A stretch of DNA of 5,047 bases from the NCBI GenBank assembly GCA_021806765.1, contig JAJZQR010000358.1, positions 1-5,047 of the forward strand, in the 5' to 3' direction. Of the stretch, positions 1-5,047 are shown piece by piece. Each line of letters begins with the position of its first letter. Within the stretch, counting starts at the first letter, position 1. Both the position numbers and the translations under genes were made by a program. A model generated the notes under the pieces. That model saw only the letters and a list, made by a program, of their open reading frames with translations, searched no databases and had not been told where the DNA came from. The stretch comes from Chloroflexota bacterium. GTDB lineage: Bacteria; Chloroflexota; UBA6077.

Positions 1-52
1 CCCCTAAGCACCTGGTCCAAGACCCTGCAAATCTAAAGAGGAGGTGGCCGGC

Positions 53-74
53 CTCGGTAACATTATCATTTGAG
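53..74 (+). repeat. Inner copy of the 22-bp terminal repeat
   Basis: This copy matches positions 98-119 at 21 of 22 bases; the single difference is A at 65 against T at 110. The 45-bp spacing is about four helical turns, so both sites would lie on the same face of the DNA. That suits paired protein-binding sites at a transposon end. The sequence is AT-richer than the flanking DNA. Confidence 0.8.
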
Positions 75-97
75 GGAACTACTCCAAAATCAGCCCT

Positions 98-119
98 CTC
101 GGTAACATTTTCATTTGAG
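98..119 (+). repeat. Outer copy of the 22-bp terminal repeat
   Basis: This is the second copy of the repeat at 53-74, with one mismatch. It is followed immediately by TTGACA (120-125), the proposed terminus of the element. Beyond 125 no third copy is seen and the base composition rises to that of the rest of the window. Confidence 0.8.
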
Positions 120-253
120 TTGACACGTTGCGCATGTCCGCTCAGGAGCAAGGCCGTCGCGGCAAGGGGTGGAACTTGGCGCGAAGGGGGTATCTGCCGC
201 ACGGCAGTAGCCCAGAGCATGCACGTCCAGGGACAGCAGCCAAGACGGCAACA

Positions 254-262
254 TGCTACAAT
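254..262 (+). promoter_or_regulatory. Candidate extended -10 promoter for the 384-2369 gene
   Basis: TGC-TACAAT (254-262) matches an extended -10 element: TGN followed by a hexamer differing from TATAAT at one position. No convincing -35 box stands 16-18 bp upstream (CAGCAG at 234-239), which an extended -10 can sometimes tolerate. The predicted start near 269 would give a leader of about 115 nt before the ATG at 384. The call rests on a short motif only. Confidence 0.3.
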
Positions 263-281
263 ACGGCCTCGCCATATCCGG

Positions 282-326
282 GCCTGATCCCTCCTGCATG
301 TAGATACGGGACGTCACAGATCAGGC
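282..326 (+). repeat. 8-bp perfect inverted repeat in the leader of the first gene
   Basis: GCCTGATC (282-289) is exactly complementary to GATCAGGC (319-326), with 29 nt between them. It would sit in the 5' leader if transcription starts near 269. No T-run follows, so it is not an intrinsic terminator. It may be an RNA stem or a spaced operator, or it may be chance. Confidence 0.35.
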
Positions 327-383
327 AACTTCACACGATCCGAACACCCCGCAAGACTCAGCTCTAATGGACACTGACAGACC

Positions 384-2369
384 ATGTCGATAGCAGGGTT
401 GCGCGCTACCCTGGAGGCACATCGCGGCAGCCGTTTCCTGGTAGCCACAACGTTCCTGGAGGCGGCCTGCGCTGCCTTCCTCATGGCTCGCGTGGCCTTC
501 GGACCCATATCGGTATCCCCGCAGCCATCGCTGTGGTTCCTGGGGTTTGGGATCTGGCTGGTCCTCTATCTGGGCATCTCCCTGTGGTGTCTCTTCGGCC
601 TCTCACGAAAGGCATCTAAGAGAGCATCCTCGCCATCACGTCTCTGGGCATCGACCCTCCCCTTCCTACTGCTGTTCCTGCTCGCCAATCTGTTGCTCGT
701 CGGGTCCAACCTGAGCAGTTGGCTGTCGCAGTACATCTCCACGATTCAACCCTTCCCGACCCTCGCCATGGCCATCGGCCTCCTGCTCGTTTGGCTGCTG
801 AAGCTGCTCATACTCTCTCCCCTCAGTCCCCGGGACCGCGCTTCCCTCCGAGTCTGGAAACTCTCGGCGGATACCGCCATACCCATAGCCTTGCTGCTCC
901 TCGGCGTCCTCCAGGCAAGCGTGTATCTGTTCCCCATCGGAAATGCTTTCCTGCGCTTCTGGGCCATCGCCGATGCCCTGGGTTCCGGCATCCCTTATCC
1001 CGTTACCCTCACGGAGCCGAACTCAATCGCGGCCGGAAGCCCTCCTTACGTCTACGACCTGCCGCTGTTTCCCTTGATGTTGAAAGCGGCCTTCTCCATC
1101 CTCGGGCACAACTCCACGGCGGGCCACTTGCCGGCTGCTATCGCCAACGCCCTGTTCCCGCTGTCTCTGTACCTGCTGATCGGACGAGCCACCGGATCAC
1201 GAATGATCGCCGTACTGTTCAGCGCCCTGGCCTCCCTGTTCCCCTATTTTCGGTTCTGGGTGCTCAATCTTCCCGATCCGGACCCCCTGCTGTTGACCAG
1301 CGCCTGTTTCGCAGCCTATCTCTACCTGCGGGCGTTGGATGCCCCTCGATCCTCCGCCACATGGATCATAGCTGGGATAGCTGGAGGCATCCTTAGCCTG
1401 GCGCGTCCCGAGGGCATTCTCTACGCCGGCTTCCTCACCATCGGAATGCTGCTCTCCCGCCCCAGGCTGAGGCAGTTCGGCCTGTACCTGCTGTGTCTGG
1501 GGCTCTTCTTAGTACCTATGGTGGCTGTCTGGTGGGTCAACTTCGGTTTCCTCTGGCCCCAGAACTACAATCATACCCTGGGATTGGAGTACCCGGCGCA
1601 GAACTACGCCATCCTCTACAAGACGGATGCCCTCGGCTTCTATCGTCGGGGGTTCGACCTGGATCCCCAATGGGTTCTACTGCTCTTCGCGTTGTTCTTG
1701 GCTTCCGTCCTGTTCGGTACCCTGGTCATGCTGGTCAAAGATCGCCGCCTCCTGGCCTTCGCTATACCCGGGATTGGCAACACAGTCACCATCTTCTTCG
1801 CCAACCCCTACATCCCGAACACCTTTCACTTTGCCGATTTCTTCCGGCACGACTCCTTTGGGATCCCCTTCCTGGTGGCTACCTCGGCGTATGGTTTTCA
1901 CCTGGTCTGGCGTTACCTGGTCTCCCGACCACGGCTCAAGCCAATCGGCTACCTGTGCCTTCTACTGCTGATAGCAGCGGTGATCCGTGAAGGGGACAAG
2001 CTGGCTAATCCCACCGCGACGCACCGCACCGGGACGAACCAGGTCCTCACAATCGACACCCATCTTTCGATGGAAGCCATTTTCGAGCATCCACTCACCT
2101 TGCCAACCATGACCTACTATCAGGATGGCAATGTGACCGTCGCCAAGCCCACCTCTATCGAATGGCCCGATGACGCACTAGCCTTCTTCAAACCCCTGGA
2201 CATGGCCTTCGATAGCCGCGCACGCCCTTTCGGGTACGCTTCCGTGGTAGCGGTCATCTTGGCGCTCGCCTTTGCGTTGCTAGCCGACGGCGTATCCCCG
2301 CAGGCCGGCCGCGCCACAGAACATTGGCCCCAAGATGAAGGTGTGAATGCCGGACCGACAAGGGACTAG
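384..2369 (+). CDS. Multi-pass membrane GT-C-fold glycosyltransferase-like protein (661 aa)
   Basis: The product is very hydrophobic, with about 14-16 predicted membrane segments (for example 17-38, 50-73, 88-108, 122-144, 164-184, 249-267, 326-353, 365-386, 430-451, 487-511, 518-535 and 616-634). The middle resembles GT-C enzymes of the GT39/ArnT type. These move a sugar from a lipid-phosphate donor on the outer face of the membrane. Supporting features are the loop 'ALGSGIPYP' (198-206), NLPDPDPLLL (295-304) as the usual acidic D-P motif opening a helix, 'SLARPEG' (338-344), and R488-H489...P495-F496 like the late 'R-Y/W...P-F' helix of the family. The usual acidic pair of the first outer loop is not evident: residues 183-190 read FPIGNAFL. 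About 160 N-terminal residues form extra helices ahead of the core. ATG 384 is the only reasonable start, because an in-frame TGA lies at 375-377, but no good Shine-Dalgarno precedes it. Acceptor and donor are unknown. The gene converges on the minus-strand GT39 gene. Confidence 0.8.
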   Translation: MSIAGLRATLEAHRGSRFLVATTFLEAACAAFLMARVAFGPISVSPQPSLWFLGFGIWLVLYLGISLWCLFGLSRKASKRASSPSRLWASTLPFLLLFLLANLLLVGSNLSSWLSQYISTIQPFPTLAMAIGLLLVWLLKLLILSPLSPRDRASLRVWKLSADTAIPIALLLLGVLQASVYLFPIGNAFLRFWAIADALGSGIPYPVTLTEPNSIAAGSPPYVYDLPLFPLMLKAAFSILGHNSTAGHLPAAIANALFPLSLYLLIGRATGSRMIAVLFSALASLFPYFRFWVLNLPDPDPLLLTSACFAAYLYLRALDAPRSSATWIIAGIAGGILSLARPEGILYAGFLTIGMLLSRPRLRQFGLYLLCLGLFLVPMVAVWWVNFGFLWPQNYNHTLGLEYPAQNYAILYKTDALGFYRRGFDLDPQWVLLLFALFLASVLFGTLVMLVKDRRLLAFAIPGIGNTVTIFFANPYIPNTFHFADFFRHDSFGIPFLVATSAYGFHLVWRYLVSRPRLKPIGYLCLLLLIAAVIREGDKLANPTATHRTGTNQVLTIDTHLSMEAIFEHPLTLPTMTYYQDGNVTVAKPTSIEWPDDALAFFKPLDMAFDSRARPFGYASVVAVILALAFALLADGVSPQAGRATEHWPQDEGVNAGPTRD

Positions 2370-2394
2370 CGCCAGAAATGTCAGGATCCAACTG

Positions 2395-2437
2395 GGCAGT
2401 GACTGAGTGCTGCCTCTGACAGTGGAACCTGTGTCAG
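2395..2437. terminator. Weak hairpins between the convergent genes (possible 3'-end structure)
   Basis: The 64-bp convergent gap contains GGCAG (2395-2399) pairing with CTGCC (2410-2414). It also contains CTGACA (2416-2421) pairing exactly with TGTCAG (2432-2437). The second stem overlaps the stop codon of the minus-strand gene (2434-2436). Neither stem is followed by a T-run on either strand, so a classical intrinsic terminator is not shown. Some structure is expected where two genes converge this closely. Confidence 0.25.
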
Positions 2438-4521
2438 CGAGGGCTTATCCGGTACACCTTCACAGTCGGTCCGGGACGGTCGTAGGCGAAGAGGTGCCAG
2501 AAGGGGGTATCCAGGTCGTCCAGGGCAAACGGTGTGGGTTGCCCGTCCAACCGGGGGGAGAAAACAGCCACCAGGGGCAGTTCCCGGTCCAGCTGCTGGT
2601 AGAACTCTACCCGATCGGCATACTTGTCCGGCTGTTCGAAAGCCCTGTCGTAGAGGAAGCTGCTGACGGCCAGGTAGTCGAAACCGTTGCTTCGGTAGTA
2701 GTCCAGGTCGTGCATGGTTGCCCGCCAGTCCAGCTCTATGTCCCGCTGCTGAAGCGTAGCCCTGAAGGCCAGCGACTCCTGGTCCAGCAGGGAGAATGCC
2801 TCAACCGCCACCTTGCTTCCAGGGGGTATCACCCGCTCGGCCCACTCGTTGGCCTGCTGGCGGGTATCCGTCTGGTTGACCAGCCAGTCCAGCCTCAGAG
2901 AGAAAACGGCGGGCTGTAGTAGAGCCAAGACCATGAGGGCCGTGGCCACCCAATAGAGCTTGCGACCAGGCACCGCACTGAGTATCTCCTCCAGACCGTG
3001 GGCGGCCAGCAACGCGACGAAGGGCATCGCCGGCACCACCCACCGGACGAAGAACAGGTCCATGGCGGACATGAAGACGAAGTAGGGGAGCAGAAACGAC
3101 AGCAGGAGGGCAGCACCCCGGCGATGGTAGCGCAGCAATAGGGCGATCCCCACAAGAGCAAGCCCTGAGGCTACCAGGCCGCTCCCCTGCGCGATCCCGG
3201 TCAGGAACTGCCACGCCGTGGGATCCAGGGCTTGTCCGGACCAGGGAGCCTGGCCCATGCCCAGTTGCGCCAGAAAGCCCCCGCGGAACTCGCGGAAATC
3301 GAGGAGCGAGAAGGGCGTGCCCAGAACGAAGCCGAGCAGGGCTGCCCCACCCGAGCCCGCCAGCTTTGCCAGGGGAGTCGGTTTCAGGGCGTAGCTCAGC
3401 TTTCCGTGACCCACCCGGTGAGCGATCGCTATGGATACCACCACCATTCCGGCGTTGTACTTGGTCGAGGCAGCCAATCCCGCCATCAAACCGGCGAGAA
3501 GGTAGTAACGCCACTGCCCCCCCTCGGCGAGACGAAGGGCAAAGTAGAACGAGAGGACGAGGAAGAAGGTCGAGGGGACGTCGTTCACCGCGTACTGGGA
3601 GTTGCGCACGTGGAGGAAGTTCACAGCGAGCAGAGCCGCAGCTATCAGGCCTGCCCGCTCGCTCCAGAGGCGGCGCCCTATCAGGTAGACGACGAACAGG
3701 GTAGCCGTGGCGAGGAGGACGCTGTTCAGACGCGCCAGGCCGTAGAATAGGTCCTGTTCCCCTCGAAATACCATGTACAGATCGCCGGGGTCCTGCCCGA
3801 ACTGCAGCAGCCGGCCCACGGCGAAGATGCCGGTGAACTCCATGCCCAGCAGGTAGATCAGCAGAGACGGGTTCTCGAAGTAGTGGGGGTCCCACTGATG
3901 GTGCAGGGCAAACTCCATGGCCCAGCGCACGTAGATGCTGGTCTCCTCCGGCTGGTAGGCAAAGGGGAGCCCCCAGCCCATGCCCGCCCACCGCAGACCA
4001 AGCCCCACCAGGAGGATGGCCAGCACCGGTCCGGCTCGACGCCAGGTCAACCGGTAGCGAGCCCATATCCACAGTCCGGCCTGCAGCGAGAACACCAACG
4101 CCGGCAGCCCCAACAGCAACTCAACCTTGAGGCTTCTGTCGATCCAGTACTCCCGAGCAAAGGCTTCTGACTGGAGAACAGAAAGGCTGATAGGGATGGT
4201 GGCAAGCAGTGGAGTGAAGCTGAAGCGAACCAACTTGTGCACGGTCGCATTCAGCGGCATTCTACGCCCGGCTATCAGTTGAGCCGCGACCAGGTTCCAT
4301 GCCAGCAGAATCACCAGACAAGCGGCAGGTATCAGCACACCCTTGGGCCCGGCATCCATCAGGGCCACCCGATTGTACAGCGTCACCCGTACGAAGAGCG
4401 GGAACGCGAGAGCAGAGAGGATGAACAGCAGGTGGCTCAACACTGTCACGAGGACCGCTTTCCCGGACACGCCATCACGATCTACTGTGCTAGAAGCGCC
4501 AGAAGGGGAAGTACCACCCAC
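2434..4521 (-). CDS. GT39 / PMT_2-like membrane glycosyltransferase (about 695 aa)
   Basis: This is a GT-C enzyme expected to transfer a sugar from a polyprenyl-phosphate donor on the outer side of the membrane. Numbered from the upstream TTG (4584), the first-loop acidic motif is YQPEE (210-214), followed by HYFENPSL (234-241). Helix 'RNSQYAVNDVPSTFF' (327-341) carries the second acidic residue D335, GLAASTKYNAG (369-379) is typical of PMT_2 proteins, and RWVVPAMPF lies at 514-522. About 150 C-terminal residues (from 566) are soluble and begin with the frequent 'TR..ANEWAE..IPPGSKV' pattern, so an extracytoplasmic domain is likely. About 185 N-terminal residues form extra helices ahead of the core. 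Start choice: GTG at 4521-4519 has GGAG seven bases upstream. The TTG at 4584-4582 has no ribosome site, and the codons between the two are unlike the gene body. GTG at 4470 is a third option. Sugar and acceptor cannot be told. Confidence 0.85.
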   Translation of the reverse strand: MGGTSPSGASSTVDRDGVSGKAVLVTVLSHLLFILSALAFPLFVRVTLYNRVALMDAGPKGVLIPAACLVILLAWNLVAAQLIAGRRMPLNATVHKLVRFSFTPLLATIPISLSVLQSEAFAREYWIDRSLKVELLLGLPALVFSLQAGLWIWARYRLTWRRAGPVLAILLVGLGLRWAGMGWGLPFAYQPEETSIYVRWAMEFALHHQWDPHYFENPSLLIYLLGMEFTGIFAVGRLLQFGQDPGDLYMVFRGEQDLFYGLARLNSVLLATATLFVVYLIGRRLWSERAGLIAAALLAVNFLHVRNSQYAVNDVPSTFFLVLSFYFALRLAEGGQWRYYLLAGLMAGLAASTKYNAGMVVVSIAIAHRVGHGKLSYALKPTPLAKLAGSGGAALLGFVLGTPFSLLDFREFRGGFLAQLGMGQAPWSGQALDPTAWQFLTGIAQGSGLVASGLALVGIALLLRYHRRGAALLLSFLLPYFVFMSAMDLFFVRWVVPAMPFVALLAAHGLEEILSAVPGRKLYWVATALMVLALLQPAVFSLRLDWLVNQTDTRQQANEWAERVIPPGSKVAVEAFSLLDQESLAFRATLQQRDIELDWRATMHDLDYYRSNGFDYLAVSSFLYDRAFEQPDKYADRVEFYQQLDRELPLVAVFSPRLDGQPTPFALDDLDTPFWHLFAYDRPGPTVKVYRISPR

Positions 4522-4616
4522 AACAACACTCCAATACCAGGAAACGATGCAGAGAACGAGACGTAAGATCCCTTCCGGCTGCAACTGGGAACCAGAACCA
4601 AGATCAATGACACCGC

Positions 4617-4645
4617 ATTCTGCGCAGGCAGTTCCTCCCTGTCAA
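4617..4645 (-). promoter_or_regulatory. Sigma70-type promoter for the minus-strand GT39 gene
   Basis: Read on the minus strand, a perfect -35 TTGACA (4645-4640) is separated by exactly 17 bp from CAGAAT (4622-4617), which matches the -10 consensus at four of six positions. Transcription would start near 4610, giving a leader of about 89 nt to the GTG at 4521 or about 26 nt to the TTG at 4584. It lies in the right place for the gene and stands back to back with the rightward promoter. Confidence 0.55.
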
Positions 4646-4667
4646 GCACTCGTAGAGAGATCCTTGT

Positions 4668-4696
4668 TTGTGACTCGCGACGGGCCCCTCTATAAT
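4668..4696 (+). promoter_or_regulatory. Sigma70-type promoter for the GT2 gene
   Basis: TTGTGA (4668-4673, four of six -35 consensus bases) is followed after 17 bp by a perfect TATAAT (4691-4696). The predicted start is near 4703, about 114 nt ahead of the GT2 start codon. The -35 boxes of this promoter and the leftward one are separated by only 22 bp (4646-4667), so a regulator bound there could affect both. Confidence 0.65.
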
Positions 4697-4700
4697 ACCC

Positions 4701-4734
4701 GTGCTCATCGACCGAGCACCCATGTGGGTGCTCG
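4701..4734 (+). promoter_or_regulatory. Overlapping inverted repeats at the GT2 transcription start (operator or leader hairpin)
   Basis: CGAGCACCCA (4713-4722) and TGGGTGCTCG (4725-4734) form a perfect 10-bp inverted repeat around a TG centre. A third partial copy, GTGCTC (4701-4706), can pair instead with GAGCAC (4714-4719), so two mutually exclusive stems are possible in the RNA. The position, right at and after the predicted start near 4703, suits a repressor site or a leader structure. No T-run follows, so it is not a simple terminator. The role is inferred from position and symmetry only. Confidence 0.55.
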
Positions 4735-4816
4735 ACACAACACCGGCAGATAATGTCGTCGGGGGGGCAGGACGATCGCTGCGTCCCCGAGACCTCGCCG
4801 TTCAACCAGGAACAGC

Positions 4817-5047
4817 TTGACTCACTCTCCATCGACCAACACCCTCACCTCCATAGTCATCGTTACCTACAACCGGCTGGAGGACACCAGGCGGTGTGTG
4901 GATAGCATCGTCTCCCACACCCCCGAACCCTATCAGCTGATCTTCGTCGACAACGCCTCCATGGATGGCAGCGCCGGCTACCTGCGAGAGCGTTTCGGGA
5001 CGGAGTCGGTCATCGGCAACGACACCAACCGGGGGTTCCTGCGAGCC
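4817..5047 (+). CDS. Family 2 glycosyltransferase, N-terminal part (runs off the right edge)
   Basis: The 77 visible codons encode the start of a GT-A-fold family 2 glycosyltransferase, a soluble or peripheral enzyme that uses a nucleotide-sugar donor in the cytoplasm. The first beta strand and turn read SIVIVTYNR (12-20). LIFVDNASMDGS (41-52) holds the nucleotide-binding Asp45 with the family's 'DN.S.DGS' pattern, and NRGF (71-74) is the typical third block. The DXD metal-binding motif would come later, outside the window. The TTG at 4817 is the only ATG, GTG or TTG in frame after the TAA at 4751-4753, apart from codons inside the conserved fold. AGGA (4808-4811) stands five bases before it. 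The gene is divergent from the GT39 gene and presumably belongs to the same surface-glycan locus. Substrate is unknown. Confidence 0.85.
   Translation, partial: MTHSPSTNTLTSIVIVTYNRLEDTRRCVDSIVSHTPEPYQLIFVDNASMDGSAGYLRERFGTESVIGNDTNRGFLRA

Larger units (their letters stand above)
1..125. mobile_element. Terminal end of an IS21-like insertion sequence (partial, body lies left of the window)
   Basis: Two copies of CTCGGTAACATT(A/T)TCATTTGAG occur 45 bp apart. The outer copy runs straight into GTTGACA, ending at 125. Similarity continues past the 22-bp core (TTTGAGggaACt against TTTGAGttgACa), as expected of an internal and a terminal copy of one transposase-binding site. IS21-family elements are known for several repeated sites at each end and a terminal CA, and the ACA at 124-125 would be that end. 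The element would then extend leftward. Frame 1 has a stop at 34-36 after PLSTWSKTLQI, which might be the tail of a transposase gene, but eleven residues are too few to say. The target duplication cannot be determined from one end. The family assignment comes from pattern memory and is moderate. Confidence 0.5.
126..383. other. Non-coding stretch between the IS end and the first gene
   Basis: No reading frame here has a credible start, ribosome site and protein-like composition. A frame from a TTG at 128 to 367 gives an arginine- and proline-rich product with no recognisable feature. The stretch holds a short perfect inverted repeat, CTGCCG-CA-CGGCAG (194-207), with no following T-run. It also holds the promoter candidate and the GCCTGATC/GATCAGGC pair listed separately. 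It probably serves as the upstream control region of the gene at 384. Confidence 0.5.

Noticed and set aside
40..47. GAGGAGGT, a strong Shine-Dalgarno look-alike
   Set aside because: No start codon with an open frame follows at a usable distance; the next bases are GGCCGGCC and then the IS repeat.
53..119. The pair of 22-bp repeats as a CRISPR array
   Set aside because: There are only two copies, with a 23-bp spacer, one mismatch and no further units. The second copy abuts a transposon-like terminus.
120..125. TTGACA as a -35 box at the edge of the IS end
   Set aside because: No -10-like hexamer lies 16-18 bp downstream (CAGGAG at 143-148). It is better explained as the terminal bases of the element, although hybrid promoters at IS ends do exist.
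128..367. A 79-codon plus-strand frame between the IS end and the first gene
   Set aside because: It begins at a TTG without a ribosome site, its composition is irregular and no motif is seen.
719..1396. A 225-codon plus-strand frame inside the 384-2369 gene
   Set aside because: It is an off-frame shadow rich in Arg, Pro, His and Ser, with no ribosome site or domain signal, while the main frame shows continuous membrane helices.
187..2829. Recurring GGGGGTATC (near 187, 2505 and 2822)
   Set aside because: Two copies fall inside coding sequence and the spacing and contexts share nothing else, so chance is the simplest explanation.
2801..4072. A 423-codon minus-strand frame inside the GT39 gene
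   Set aside because: It overlaps a clear GT-C protein in another frame. Its composition is rich in Arg, Pro and Gly as expected of an off-frame reading of GC-rich DNA, and it shows no motif.
4482..4832. A 116-codon minus-strand frame across the divergent control region
   Set aside because: It would run through both proposed promoters and the palindrome and overlaps the GT39 5' end in another frame. Its Cys- and Ser-rich sequence is not protein-like.

Overview
The window is GC-rich (roughly 60% by eye) bacterial DNA. It carries two large membrane-embedded glycosyltransferases and the start of a third, soluble-type one. The protein style (long GT-C enzymes with extracytoplasmic tails, and a GT2 enzyme beginning 'SIVIVTYNR') fits an environmental bacterium such as a member of Chloroflexota. 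That placement is an impression from the protein sequences, not something the window proves. The content suggests a cell-surface polysaccharide, glycolipid or protein-glycosylation locus in an accessory part of the genome.

Layout. Positions 1-125 look like the outer end of an insertion sequence: two near-identical 22-bp repeats lie 45 bp apart, and the sequence stops at a terminal ...TTGACA, in the manner of IS21-family ends. The transposase genes would lie to the left, outside the window. Positions 126-383 hold no convincing gene, only a weak extended -10 promoter candidate and an inverted repeat in the presumed leader of the first gene. Positions 384-2369 (+) encode a 661-residue multi-pass GT-C-like protein. 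It converges, across a 64-bp gap, on a second GT-C/GT39 (PMT_2-like) enzyme on the minus strand (stop at 2434, start most likely 4521, alternative 4584).

The region 4522-4816 is a divergent control region. It has back-to-back sigma70-type promoters (TTGACA-17-CAGAAT leftward, TTGTGA-17-TATAAT rightward). A 10-bp perfect inverted repeat lies just downstream of the rightward start point, followed by a leader of about 110 nt. A family 2 glycosyltransferase then begins at a TTG codon (4817) and runs off the right edge.

How the genes may work together (inference): GT2 enzymes commonly build sugars onto a lipid carrier on the cytoplasmic face, and GT-C enzymes use lipid-phosphate sugars on the outer face of the membrane. 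The three genes are therefore compatible with one glycan pathway, but no substrate can be read from the sequence. I found no RNA gene, CRISPR array or clear new defence or mobile system. The points most worth a second look are the matching N-terminal membrane extensions of the two GT-C proteins, the apparent absence of the usual first-loop acidic pair in the 661-residue one, and the compact divergent promoter with its palindrome.
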